Shown here: positions 51,363 to 63,485 of the stretch, piece after piece
Layout: each line of letters starts with the position of its first letter
Position numbering within the stretch: position 1 is the stretch's first letter
NCBI GenBank assembly: GCA_027257055.1
Contig: JAPVLO010000968.1
Location: forward strand, 310,001 to 374,000
Direction: 5' to 3'
DNA: 64,000 nucleotides
Source: Cephalopachus bancanus
Taxonomy: Eukaryota > Chordata > Mammalia > Primates > Tarsiidae
Program-made: the position numbers and the translations under genes
The notes under the pieces: model-generated
Databases searched by the model: none
What the model was told of the DNA's origin: nothing
Seen by the model: the letters and a program-made list of their open reading frames with translations, nothing else

Positions 51363-52169
51363 AGAGAGGTGGAGGTATTGTTCATGGATTCTTAGATCCC
51401 TACCCTGGGCTCTTCACCAGAGGAGCATGTGTCCTTGGGACCCTGGGTTTGATGTACAAACGAGGAGGGTCTTGCTTGTCTGTGAATATTTCCTATTAAG
51501 CAAATACATCATTTGTGCCTAGACTTGCAAGTTTAAAGTAGAAAAGGACAGTGGTACAAAAACAAATGAACTTCTTGGGTGCAGTAGATTCTCCTCTGTA
51601 TAGATGTTGTCACTAGCAGCTGTCACCCTGTTAGGAGTTCTGAAGCCACAGGAGGCTGTGCTCTAATACGCTGCATCTGCTGCCACTCGGGGCCAGCTCC
51701 CTCTGTGGCCTTGCCTAAATTGGTTGGGGAGGTGAGCTCCTTTGGTGGGGTGGGGACGTGTGGCCTCTCTGTACCCAATGACAATCTGCTTGACAGGTTG
51801 CCAGCATGCTGTATATACTTCCACCACGGTATATACTTCCACCATCATAGAGATTGTTAAAAAAATGTATCTAGGGCATGCTGAATGACATGTAAAGAAT
51901 GGTCCAGATTGCAGTGGAAAGATAAGGTGGATATTCTGTGATATCTAGAGGGAGGAAACATACCCAGCTGGAGACAGTGCTTTCATTTCTGTTCTGGAAA
52001 CACAGGAAGAACTCACTTGCGAGCTCTGTTTTTCTTTTCTAAATCTCCTTTTCTCACCACTAACGAATGCCCTTCACTTCTCTCTTAACATTTACTTCTC
52101 ACAATAGTTTTCTGCCTCTCATACCTGAACCACTCTGTTCCATTCTCTCCATTTAACTTAGAGTTCAGC

Positions 52170-52560
52170 TCTGATTGTGACTCCACGTCACCCAGGAATA
52201 GCAGAATTTTTGTGAGGCTCTCCAGATAGACTTGTCAACGTGCCACTAAACGAGTGCTGCAATCCTCCTGGAATAATCTGTGATTCTTCCTCAGGTAGTT
52301 GTTCAAAGCCTGGCCCGGATGCCCCGTCCTGTGTGAAGCCTTTTGTGATTCCCCCGCACCGATTATGAGTTTATCATTTCTCTGACTTGGTACCTCCCTG
52401 CGTCATGGTCCGCAGGTGCCTTCTACGTTGCTGAGTTGCATACACGGCTTAACTTCCTAGTTTGTAAACTCTGTAAATGCAGGGACTGGGTGTAGGACCC
52501 ATCTGTCACCTTGTGCATAGTTGATGCCCAGAATATAACTTTTGGATTAAATGAGCTCTG
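52170..52560 (+). repeat. L2-like LINE 3' region
   Basis: Forward L2 style: 'tgtgtgaagccttttgtgat', 'tttgtaaactctgtaaatgc', 'agggactgggtgtaggaccc', ending 'tagttgatgcccagaatata'. Confidence 0.6.
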
Positions 52561-52860
52561 TAACTAAATTATCACACAGATTTTCTTCCTGAAAATTAAC
52601 CTTTAGCAACTTGATACTTTCTTCACATTTTTCTGTTTCCAGTTTTAGAATGGACCTTGCAAACAGTTCAACTTACTGCTATTGTGTCCCTTGGCTAGGC
52701 CTTTTCACACACATTTTTCCAGGCCAGGGTTGTGAATGTGTGCGTGGCAGGTTGATGGCCATGACTGTGAATAATGAGTGATTATCATTCAGCTTCGGGG
52801 AAAGCACAATTATTCCTGACTGACCAGGCTGAGGTGAGCCTCTCCTCCAGTGCCCTTTCT

Positions 52861-53096
52861 TTTCTTTTTTTTGAGTTGGAGTCTCACTCTGTCGCCCAGA
52901 CTGGAGTGCAGTGGCCGCTTCCGGCCACCGCAGCCTTGAATTACAGGCATGCGCTACCACGCCCGGCTGATTTTTTGATTTATTGTAGAGATGAGGTCTC
53001 GTTGCCCAGGCGGGTCTCGAACCCATGGGCTCAGGCAATCCACTCACCTCAGCCTCCCAAAGGCGTGGGATTACAGGCTGAACCACCGAGCCTGGC
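52861..53096 (-). mobile_element. Young lineage-specific Alu with an internal deletion
   Basis: Reverse dimer in which the right arm jumps from 'ccaccgcagccttg' straight to 'aattacaggcatgcg', losing roughly 55 bases found in sibling copies. The left arm is intact. Confidence 0.93.
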
Positions 53097-53959
53097 TGAG
53101 CTTTCAAATGAAGAACATAAAACAGTTGGAATTCAGAGCACTGCAAAGGGAATTCAGACAAAACACTTGCCAGCTGAATTTAGCTTCTTTGGATTTACTC
53201 TGCTTTATGATTGATTGGTTTTTAAATTGCTTACTTAATTCTGACAGCCATTGCTCCAGGGGAGGCCGATACCAAGGAGCATGTGATGAAGAAGCAGTGG
53301 AGTGGAGTAGTTTGGCTGGACAAATCAAGAGCAAATATGACTGTCCAGAGAAGCATTGCTTTAGGCAGGGAGTATAATGTGAAAACTATGCCCTGACTTT
53401 CAGCATCATGACTTGTTACAGGCATGATTGCTTATCCCCTGTTCTCTTTGCAGAAGGCATTTTGCAATTGCCCGGTGTTGCAGGGAATTCCCCCCCCATG
53501 AATTATTCTTTCCTTCTAGCAATATATTCAGCATCTCTTCTGGACTGAGAATGCGCTCCTGATTTACATTGCTGCTGACACTCTGAGGTTGCTGGCAGGA
53601 TTTGATTGTGAGTTCTAGTGTTGGCCGTGCTGACCTGTGAACACCCCACCGCAAATGTGGCAGGAACTTCTCAGCCCACAGATACTAGTCTGCCTTTTAT
53701 ATATATTAATTTTAATTTCTTTAAAAAAGTTTCTTTCAAAACTGAGTTCTCCAAAAATAATCGCTTTGTTTTTAAAATCTGAAAGATATATAATCAGTAT
53801 GTGGTTAGTATCTAATTTATGAAGGCATCAAACATTCCAACCTTTTAAAGGAGTGTAACCTTTTTCTTTGGTTAGAAATTAGCCACCATAGGTATAGTGG
53901 GGACCTTGGAGGAGGCATCAGTTGGAATCTTGTCTGTTTGGTATCAAAAAGAAATTGAA

Positions 53960-54270
53960 GCCGGGCTCGGTGGCTTAGTCTGTAATCCCGCGCCTTTGGG
54001 AGGCTGAGGTGAGTGGATTGCCTGAGCCCACGGGTTCGAGACCTGCCTGGGCAGTGAGACCTCATCTCTACAATAAATCAAAAATCAGCCGGACATGGTA
54101 GTGAGCGCCTGTAATTCTGGCTATTCGGAAGGCTGAGGCGGAAGGATCGCCAGAGCCCAGCAGGTCGAGACTGTGGTGGCCGAGAGTGGCCACTGCGGTG
54201 GCCGGGAGTGGCCACTGCTCTCCAGTCTAGGTAACCGAGTGAGACTCCAACTCAAAAAAAAAAAAAAAAA
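53960..54270 (+). mobile_element. Young lineage-specific Alu with a duplicated stem unit
   Basis: gccgggctcggtggcttagt start, flanked by agaaattga on both sides. In the right arm a 22-base unit occurs twice in tandem (54175-54196 and 54197-54218, one mismatch). Confidence 0.95.
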
Positions 54271-56379
54271 AGAAATTGATATTCTATTGCTTCAGAATAA
54301 TGAAAACTTTAAAAACCTTTAGAAAAAAATCTTTGTCTCATTTGTATTGAAGTTTGACCCAGAAATGCCCAAAGAAATGCTCTTTCAGGTCTCAATAACC
54401 TCCTTGTTCTCTGAAATATTGCTGTTAGATAACTAAACTGTATTACACCTGATAGTTATTTCAAAGAAAGAAACATTAGGGATAGATGAAAGGGTGGAAC
54501 CAGACTCTGCTGCAAAACAGAAACAGAAGGAGATGAGAAGACACTTGGGTGGATGTTTGGATTGCCACCAGGGCAACTCCGGGAGACAGCATCTGGCTCG
54601 CTCGTCATCAGGCTTTCAGCTGCCTGGGACCCTGGGCCATGCCAACATCTGCCATTTCGACATTATCACATTGAAAAAGGACTTTTTCCTGCCTCATTGT
54701 GCCAAGACATTATTATTTGCTGGGGTTTAAAGACAATACCAAAAGCCTTCTAGAAGGGCACTTTCTGGGTCTTTGCAGGTATTCAGCATGTGCACTTGTG
54801 AAGCCAGTGTTGAGGCTTAGAAAGTTTAAAGCCTTAAACTTCAGCTTTAGTTGGGGAGAGAACTGGTGCTTTTCTGGATCTTCTGGTCTTTTAAAAATGA
54901 AAACTTTAGGTTTACAAAGGGGGAAATTTTAAGAGTGGACAAAAACTTTTGTCAGATATGAGTTCCCAATAAGGGTGTCAACATCAGCATCAGAAGCTGG
55001 GACTTCATTCTATGTTGTGCTTGATTTCAAAGGAGTTTCATCTGATTACCTGTCAGATAACCTGAGTGTTTTATTGGAAAGGGGTGGAGAGCACACTGAG
55101 TGATTGTGAGAACAAATAGAACTTGGTCTCACGGAACACCTGTTATTTTCAGACCCCCGCTGTGCTTTTCAGGTATTTAAGTCCATGGACTATTGCAATA
55201 GTGTTTTGCTGGGCACACAATATTTTCCCTTAGTAAATACTAGATTTAAGTTGTGCTTGACTTAAAGCATAAGCAGAGAATGGAGCTGATCCCACCTCCT
55301 AGGAGCTGGTGCACTGAGGAATGGGCTAGCCCCAGGAAGTCTCCTCTCCAAGCTGGGGTGAAATTTGAGGAAAGCCTTTCACTCCTCAGTTGACCCCTCT
55401 GTTTGCAAGGGTCCTCCATGCCTGTCTGTACTACCACTGCTCACAGTTGCCCTCGGACCCATTCAGGACATCTTGTGACTGCACAAGGGGAGAGCCCTCA
55501 CAGTGCTGGTTGCCCCAGCAGGATTCTTGGTAACTCTTTCCACACCTTCCTCAGTCCCCAGCCCCTCCACCCACACACAGCAGCAAGGCTGGCGCGTGTT
55601 GAGGCAAGAAGCAGGGGGCGCCTCTCGCAGTGGTAGCTGGTTAGGAGTCTCTGGTACCTGTACAGTAGGCAGCAGTAGAGAGCTTGCCCTGAGCTTGTGG
55701 TATTTATGGACATGCCCTTTTTAAAGAGAAAGTTTGCATTTTCCCTCTCTGGTTTATTAATGATGTATTAGTCACTAGGTTACCTTATCTCCGTTCCATG
55801 ACAGTATTTCCATGTTAATGTCCTAGAGACATCCTTACAAGCCTTAATCCTAACCATGATGGGGTATTCAGAAGCAAACAAGGGATTTTAACTGGGCTTG
55901 CACTAGGCTGTGATCATTACAGCATCGTGAATCGCACCGATTTGGATGCCGTGCGATTGACAGCTCAAGAGAAACAGATACAGCCACTCTGCTGGGCTGG
56001 GCTGGGCTATCCATGACCCCTTCCTTCATCTAGGGACCTGCCTAAGGAGCTCACAGATGAAACAATTGTTGTGTCTCTGGAACATTTCAATGGAAGATCT
56101 AGTGAGGGGATCTCCGGTCTATCAGTGAGTTGATTTCTGCCATGTGACTTTTTGAATTCCTTTTTTATTCCTCGAAGTGATCATTGGCATATGTTCCTGT
56201 ATTGGCATTGTCAGTGGAGCAGGTGAGCTCCAGTTTTGGAATGTTCTCTGACCCTTGGCTCTTTGACTGTTGTTAGCTTTTCTTCTTTCTCTCCTTTCTG
56301 GGATTCCCCCCACTCCCTGCCCTTTTCTGCATCTTTCTCTTTCTGTTCTCTTGGTTTGCTCTATTATCCCAGGTAGCAA

Positions 56380-56605
56380 GTCACAGTGGTTAGGAGGATC
56401 GTTTCTAGAGTCAGGAGGCCTGGGTTCAGATCCCCATTCTGCTACTTACTGTCTGATAACAGGTCACTCTGTCAGGCTTGGTTCCCTACTCTGTAAAGTG
56501 GGTGTCGTAACAGTGCCTACCTTAGGAGTAGTGTGAGGATTAAATGAGATAACTCAAGAGATGCGCACTGAGAGGGCCTGATACTCAATGAACGTTAACC
56601 CTGAT
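56380..56605 (+). repeat. MIR-like SINE, well preserved
   Basis: Nearly full MIR: 'ctagagtcaggaggcctggg', 'ttcagatccccattctgcta', 'ctgtaaagtgggtgtcgtaa', 'gtgaggattaaatgagataa', 'gatactcaatgaacgttaac'. Confidence 0.8.
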
Positions 56606-57329
56606 TACTAATTGTGATATTACTACTAACAATAAAAATAATTTGATGGCTTAAACGATTACTTCAGTGTGACTGATAATCAGATACTTACCTGCAACTG
56701 TGATAGCTATCCTAGATTTTAGCTTACATTTGCAGCTGCCGTGTGTCATTTCTATCATGCGTTTCACTGGCACATCAAATGCAACATGGCCAAAACTAGA
56801 TTCATTATCTCTTAACAAACTTACTTCATTTTGTTTTCCCTCACATTTCTGTTAATGGCATCATGATGTTGTAATTTTCTCTGTCTCTTAATTTAGGATT
56901 AATCTTTAGACTCTTTTCTTAGCCCAAGGAGATAATTATAAATATACATGAATTTAGTGCTAAGGTATTCATTGTTTGTAATCTTAAACAGTCAAGAATA
57001 AGGAAGTGGTTGAATAAACTATTTTGTATTTATATAATAGAATTCTCTGTAACTATTAAAATTATATAGAAGAATATTTAGTAGCATGAAAGATATTGCT
57101 GGCAAGTTGAGTTATAATATGATATGTATAGTATGATGCCGTTTTGACTTTTAGAAGTACAGCCACTGAAAAAATTTTGTTGTGGCTTTTCTGGCTTGTA
57201 GGTTTATGAGTGATTTTTATATTTTATTTTATCTCTTACACATTTTATACAATCATCTATACATTGCTTCCCTATTAAGGAGAAAGCTCTCAAAATGGGA
57301 TATGTAATATCCAAGAGTCTTGGTAATAA

Positions 57330-57420
57330 TGTGCTTTATTGACTTTTTAACAATGACCAAGAACAGTACTTGATACATAATAAGCACTCAATAAATATTT
57401 GTTGAATGTTGAATGAGATA
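57330..57420 (+). repeat. L2-like 3' terminus
   Basis: 'aagaacagtacttgatacat' then 'aagcactcaataaatatttg' and ttgaatg units, the forward L2 end. Confidence 0.65.
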
Positions 57421-57608
57421 GTGTTATCTTTCTACCCATTTTTAGATAACTTTTTAAAGTTAAGGGTGCTTAATACCCCAAGCATTCATTTTGTAGAGTT
57501 CTTTGAAAAGTATTCTTTTTTGTTAAAATAAAGTTTCTTAATAAACACAAAATAAACCAGACTTGGGGTGGTGGATGTTTTCTAATGCTATATAACTTAT
57601 CATTTCAG

Positions 57609-57763
57609 AGGATCATGTGACCAAAAGGGGAGTGTTTGGAACAACTTCCTCAGAAAATGTATTTATCTCAGCAAAACTTACTCATAAAAATGAAGCAAAT
57701 GACCACCGTCTCAGCAATAAAACCATATTTCTTCATACTTCATCCCAATGTTCAGAAGAACAG
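57609..57763 (+). CDS. IFTAP: IFTAP, second coding exon
   Basis: 155 bases between acceptor AG (57607-57608, tract cttatcatttc) and donor GT (57764). The first two bases complete the split codon left at 35993 (G + AG = Glu); the next 51 codons are open and match IFTAP: DHVTKRGVFGTTSSENVF, SAKLTHKNEAND, NKTIFLHTSSQC and a final EEQ. The exon ends in phase 0, so it can splice in frame either to the candidate cassette at 59141 or to the exon at 60573. No damage seen. Confidence 0.93.
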
Positions 57764-59140
57764 GTAATAGCATAGTATACTTACAGAAACAACCCAGAAG
57801 AAAAGCATTTTTTCATGAATAAAAAAATAGAGTCCATAAGAAATATTAGACAGTTATTGGATCTGTAACTCCTCGTTCTAGAAAGAGTGTCATTGGTGCA
57901 GTGTATTGAAAATCATCATTATATTTAGTTATTTTTAACAGTCATTGTTTATGATGGTAACTGATTATCTCCAATTTTCATTGAGAAGTTCTTAGGGATT
58001 TACTGTCTGTAATTTCTCCTTGAAATGATTTCTGTCTTTTAGCTTATCTCCTTTTGTTTGGGACAAAAGAGTTTTTGTTTTTATACTTCTTTGTATAAAA
58101 TGGGGCTTTCTTGATTCATCTCTTTCAAAATTAAAGTAGAATCATTTATTTTGGTTTTCCCAAGATTTGGTCAATAAATACTGGGAGCGCTCTTCCTAAT
58201 CTTTAAGACTTTATGGACGCCATTTACGTTCTCCTCAGCTATGGTTTTTAAAGATCAAGGAATCATAGTGGAAGCTGTTCTACTTTTGAGTTTTTAATTT
58301 CTGCCTCATCATGTCTTCCCCACTACATTATGGAGAAGGGACCCAAAATATCTGTGTTAGAAATGTATTTATGAGCCGGGCTCAGTGGCTCAGCCTGTAA
58401 TCCCACGCTTTGGGGAGGCTGAGGTGAGTGGATTTCCTGAGCCCGCGGGTTCGAGACCCGCCCGGGCAGCGAAACCTCATCTCTACAATAAATCAAAAAA
58501 TCAGCTGGGCGTGTTAGCACATGCCTGTAATTCTGGCTACTTGGAAGGATGAGGTGGAAGGATCGCCGGAGCCCAGCAGGTCAAGGCTGCGGTGGCCGGG
58601 AACAGCCACTGCGCTCCAGTCTGGGTGACAGAGTGAGACTCCAACTCAAAAAAAAAAAAAAGAAATGTATTTATGTATAGCAGATACCTGTCATTTCTGT
58701 AATTCTGTGTTTCCAGAACTTGCTTCCAGTGAGTGATTGTGAGACATGAACTTTTTTTGTTTCCTAGAGGATTCACTCTTTACTGGCAATTACTGACCAT
58801 CAGAGACAAAGAATGGTTGAATGACACTGTTTTCTAACAACTTGAAAATGTTGTGATGGTGTTCTCTGATCTGTCCATCACCAGTTCGTTGGGATGGGAT
58901 AGGAGGAGAAGAGAAGAGTGGGTTAAGTAATCTACTCTGGGTTGCCCTGTGAACGCTTCTAGTGGTCAGAAGTAGAATCAGGGCTCCTAAAACTGTTCCC
59001 TGACCACCTCTGTAACTTATGGGATCTGGCCTATCATGCATAGATCACAGACAAGAATTGGAAGTTTTTATTGTCTGAAGGGCTCTTTTATTTTTGGTTG
59101 CTTCACTTTTTCCATCAATATGTTCTCATTGTATTTTCAG
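57764..59140 (+). other. IFTAP: IFTAP intron
   Basis: Holds one young Alu (58375-58660); otherwise plain AT-rich sequence with no gene seen. Confidence 0.75.
58375..58660 (+). mobile_element. Young lineage-specific Alu, full length
   Basis: gccgggctcagtggctcagc start, A tail, exact flank agaaatgtatttatg on both sides (58360-58374 and 58661-58675). Confidence 0.96.
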
Positions 59141-59212
59141 ATAGTGGTGAATGAAGGCCAACAAATTGACAATTTCTTGCAAAGTGATCTGAATCAGGCA
59201 GAAAAGGTGAAG
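59141..59212 (+). CDS. IFTAP: Candidate IFTAP cassette exon (24 codons)
   Basis: A strong acceptor (ttctcattgtattttcag ending at 59140) precedes 72 open bases that read IVVNEGQQIDNFLQSDLN and then QAEKVK, followed by donor GTATGG at 59213; an earlier donor GTGAAG at 59207 would give 66 bases. Both ends are phase 0, so including it keeps the IFTAP frame. I do not recall this segment in the 221-residue human protein, so it may be an alternative exon, a lineage-specific one, or a chance pair of sites. Confidence 0.4.
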
Positions 59213-60572
59213 GTATGGCATGATTCGGTTTTCTTCCATGGCAAACATACGAACAGATACCACACACACACAAACACAGCAAACAAACTAAAAACAGGAC
59301 TCATTTGCTGTCCCTTATACAAAATTGAATAATTTGGATTTTGTCCTTACAAGTTTTTAAATTGGCGTTTGAATATCTTAAGCTATCTTAGTTGGCTAGG
59401 TCCTGGATCTTTTTTCCATAATGCTAAACAAATGAAAGGGGTGCTTGATAGAGAATCCAGTCCCCCTTAGTATATACCACTAAGTAAAATGACAATATAA
59501 TATGACAGAATCTCAAATTTTAGTACTGGAACCATCATATAGAAGATAAATTTTTGCTGTCACTTGGATGCCAAGTAATAACTACAGGTGTGTCCTTATA
59601 AGCAACGGAAAGCCCATTTTTAATTCCTGTATAATAGCCATGGTATGGCAAGTGGAACTGAGACAAGAAAAACACAGCCTGATTTTTGAATTGCAATCAT
59701 GAAATCTTAGTTTGTAATTTAAGATATTTTGTTATGTACACGTTTGGGTCACGAGCGTGAAAGGTATTGCAACCTTATGCTTTTATCCTACAAGGTCTCA
59801 TTGGTGCCAGTGGTGAGATCATTTGCTTATTTACACTCTTTGATATTTACTTGAGATGATTAGTCCATGTCTTGAATGTTACCATTTTGTTAATCTATGT
59901 AAATGTCTCGTTGTCAGCTTGCAGTGGAAAGCAGTATCCCAAGTGGAATAGTTTTTCATTGAAATGTTGCTGTTGTATCTATAAAGGTCTTTTCCTCTGC
60001 TTTTTACCTTTGAAGCAATTTTTGGTTTTATTTGTTTGAAAGAGAAAACACTTGATTTTTATGGCCTTGCTCACCTCTCTTGTGATTTTGTTTTGCGTGA
60101 ACCTTTCTCTCCTGGTTTCTTTAGTGTCTTCTCTATGCTTCTTCAGAGTGCTATAATCACTGTTATGATAATAGCCAACCCTACCACCATGGTGTTACTT
60201 GAGAGGCAAAAGCAATAAAATGAAAATAAAACCCAGAAACACTGTTTCAGACCATCGTGGTGGTGGTATATATTCTGGAATAGAATCTGGAACAAAGTCC
60301 CTTTCAAAAACTCCCAGACTGTTTCTTCCCTTTTAGTACAGAAGTCTGACTATGGTGCCTGCAAAATCCAGGCCAATTCCAAATTCACTTCTTCTTTTGT
60401 GCATCTCTGGGAAAGCACGGTGAACACCAAGGTCTTGAGCTAGGACTCAAGAGTTAATGAGAAAAGTGAATTCGGGTGTTCTGTTAGGTGTTGTGGAAGT
60501 GGGTTCATTGACTTTTCATTGCATTTTTTCTTTAATTCTAATACATATAAAATTATGTTAATCCATTTCTAG

Positions 60573-60639
60573 GTAGAAAGTTTCCTTGATTTAGAAGATT
60601 TGAACATGGATGAAGAGATTAATCCTCAAATGAGCAAGG
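60573..60639 (+). CDS. IFTAP: IFTAP, third coding exon
   Basis: 67 bases between acceptor AG (60571-60572) and donor GT (60640-60641). Reads VESFLDLEDLNMDEEINPQM then SK, matching the acidic segment of IFTAP. It starts in phase 0 directly after EEQ of the previous exon and ends with one spare base (phase 1), as expected for the following Asp codon. The remaining C-terminal half of IFTAP (starting LLLLPGEVE in human) is not in the window. Confidence 0.9.
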
Positions 60640-61118
60640 GTATTTTTTTTTATTTCCTTTCTATACTGCTTGACCTTTTTCTTTAGAAACTATAAATAAT
60701 ACTTTTTGACATCTTTCTTTTCCTTTTTTTGGTGATCTTTGCCTTCACCTCTCCTGAGATAGGAAAAGCTGAAGTTGTGAGCTTTCTTTTTCAGTAACAA
60801 AGATTTCAGCTGAAAGGTCAAAACCTCTGAAGGTTGTAAAACCTTTGGTCTTACGTGAAACAAACATGCCCCTCCCCTCCTTGCAGCTTACCAAGATTGA
60901 TTCTTGTGTAATTGTCTGAAGTAGAGCCATTATAAAGTCAACTCCTTATTTTCTAGAAGTACAGTCTTGCAAATTGAGATTATTTTCAAGGTATGCTTTA
61001 ATATCAATTGGTCATAAAAATAATTAAAATATCAGAATCGATCACAAAAATAAACAAAAAAAGAAAATCCAAGGTGTTGCTCTTAAAAGAATTCATTAAA
61101 TATGTAAATTAAACTTTT

Positions 61119-61413
61119 TTTTTTTTTTTGAGTGGAGTCTCACTCTGTTGCCCAGACTGGAGTGCAGTGGCCGCTCCCAGCCACTGCAGCGGCCCACTGG
61201 TCTCTGGTGATCCTTCCGCCTCAGCCTTCCAAGTAGCTGGAATTACAGGCCCGTGCTACCATGCCTGGCTGATTTTTTTTTTTTTTTTGATTTATTGTAG
61301 AGATGAGGTCTCGCCAAGTTGTCCAGGTGGTTCTCGAACCCGTGGGCTCAGGCATTCCACTCACCTCAGCTTCCCAAAGTGCGGGATTACAGGCTGAGCC
61401 ACTGAGCCCAGCT
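61119..61413 (-). mobile_element. Young lineage-specific Alu with expanded linker
   Basis: Reverse dimer flanked by gtaaattaaactttt on each side. The mid-element linker has grown to a 16-base T run at about 61274-61289, and some right-arm bases are lost ('gcagcggcccactggtctct'). Confidence 0.94.
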
Positions 61414-62597
61414 GTAAATTAAACTTTTAACACTAAAGATATAAATGTTTCTTCTGGGGCATTTTTCCACATGAACTGGACTGGAAGCGGCTTAATGCTA
61501 GTCTGTTGATGTGTATATAGAAGATAACTTTCTTCTGTCCTGGTTAACATTTCCGGGTTAAGTACAGGCATCCTTTGTTATCAAAGAACCTTTGAGATGT
61601 GTCCAAAATTGGGTGGTTTTTTTTTTTAAGAAAAACACTCATTTCTGATTTAATATGTAAGAGTATCTCAAAGCCAATGCTAAATTTTAGAGAAGTGGCA
61701 GTTTCCATAGAGGGTTAACTGTTGTTTACAGTCTCTAGGTTGTCATAGATATGAATTATGGGGGGGTGATTGTTGTTGTTGTTGGGGGGAGGATGGCTTA
61801 CTTATCCTCAGACAGAAGCTGAAGTGACGGGGTCGTTGGTTTGAGAATGGCAACTATCTGTGCTTTGGTCGTATAAGCCTCTGCTCTGGATTCTTTGCTT
61901 GAACTTGAGAGGCTTTGATAATTGGAAGCAATTAACACTTCTTTTCTGCGTCCACATATTGGGGAGCAGATATATGAAGGGATTGCTCTGTGAAGGGATT
62001 GCTTCTCAAGCACCCTGTTAACCATAGACTTTGCAGATTCTTTATGTTTATTCTTTATGTTCTTTAGGTTTATGTGGGATCAGAGATCTAAAGGATTCAC
62101 ATTCTCCATGGAGAGCTCAGGATTTCTGTAATATGAGCAGCATAGGGATTCCAAATGGATTAGAAGGGAGAATTCAGGATGCTGAGATCAAGCACTTGTC
62201 TTGGGTGACTTGACTTAGGGAGAGAACCGTATTTAAAATGCAGACTTTGGGATCCTGCTCCCAATAGGGGATTTAATTCAGATTCTCTGTTGGGAACCAA
62301 TGGTGGTATCTAGTGATCTACATTTTAACCGAGGCCTCAAAGCACTCTGATATAGTTTAGTTTGAGGATGGCATGTGGAGACAAATGGTTGTAGTCTGCA
62401 TTTAACACAAATGCAGTATAAAAGCAGTTTGACAAGTGGGCACAAAAGTGCACATGTTGGGCATTTTGGTCATGGCTTAAATTTCTCACATTTTGCCAGC
62501 AACGAGAAGGTCTGTATACCGACATAGACCAACATAGCTAACAAACCTGACTTTTCGCTCTCTACATTATTTTCACATTGTTTTCTTTCCTTTATTT

Positions 62598-62888
62598 TTT
62601 ATTTTTAGTAGTGGAATCTTGCTCTGTATCCCAGTCTGCAGTGCGGTGGTACAATCTTGGCTCATTGCAGCCTCAGCCTCCTGGACTCAAGCTATCTTCC
62701 TGCCTCAGCCTCCCAAGATGGTGAAACTACAGAAGCATGCCCTCACATCCGGTTAATTTTTAAAAAATTTTTTCGTGGAAACAGGGTCTTGTTGTATTAC
62801 CCAGGTTGGTAATGAACTCATGACCTCAAGTATTCTTTTGTCTCTGTCTCCCAGAGTGTTGGGATTCCACATATGAGTCACCATGCCC
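62598..62888 (-). mobile_element. Old AluJ-like dimer
   Basis: Reverse dimer, diverged: 'cttgctctgtatcccagtct', 'gcctcagcctcctggactca', 'caggttggtaatgaactcat'. It abuts the nested young Alus. Confidence 0.8.
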
Positions 62889-62903
62889 ATTCGTGTTTTC
62901 TTT

Positions 62904-63485
62904 TTCTTTTTTTTTTGAGTTGGAGTCTCACTCTGTCGCCCAGACAGACTGGAGTGCAGTGGCCGCTCCCAGACACCGCAGCCTCGCCCTGCTGGGCTCC
63001 AGCGATCTTCCACCTCAGCCTTCCAAGAAGCCGGAATTACAGGCATGCGCTACCATGCCCAGCTGATTTTTTTTTTTTTTTTTTGAGTTGGAGTCTCACT
63101 CTCGCCCAGACTGGAGTGCAGTGGCTGCTCCCGGCCACCGCAGCCTCGACCTGCTGGGCTCCGGCGATCCTTCCGCCTCAGCCTTCCGAGTAGCCGGAAT
63201 TACAGGCATGCGCTACCACACCCGGCTGATTTTTTGATTTATTGTAGAGATGAGGTCTCGCTGCCCAGGCGGGTCTCGAACCCGCGGGCTCAGGCAATCC
63301 ACTCACCTCAGCCCCCCAAAGGCGCGGGATTACAGGCTGAGCCACCGAGCCCTGCTTGATTTTTTGATTTATTGTAGAGATGAGGCCTTGCTGCCCAGGC
63401 GGGTCTCAAACCCGCGGGATCAGGCAATCCACTCATCTCAGCCTCCCAAAGGCACGGGATTACAGGCTGAGCCACCAAGTCCGGC
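62904..63485 (-). mobile_element. Young Alu (outer), split by a second young Alu
   Basis: The right arm (62904-63065) and left arm (about 63356-63485) of one reverse-oriented Alu are separated by a complete second copy. The outer flank is cgtgttttcttt / catgttttcttt. Confidence 0.93.
63066..63355 (-). mobile_element. Young Alu (inner), inserted into the linker of another Alu
   Basis: A complete reverse dimer with its own poly-T, inserted in the T-rich linker of the outer copy; gattttttgatttattg, the linker text, appears again immediately after it. Its stem is intact ('tggctgctcccggccaccg'). Confidence 0.93.
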
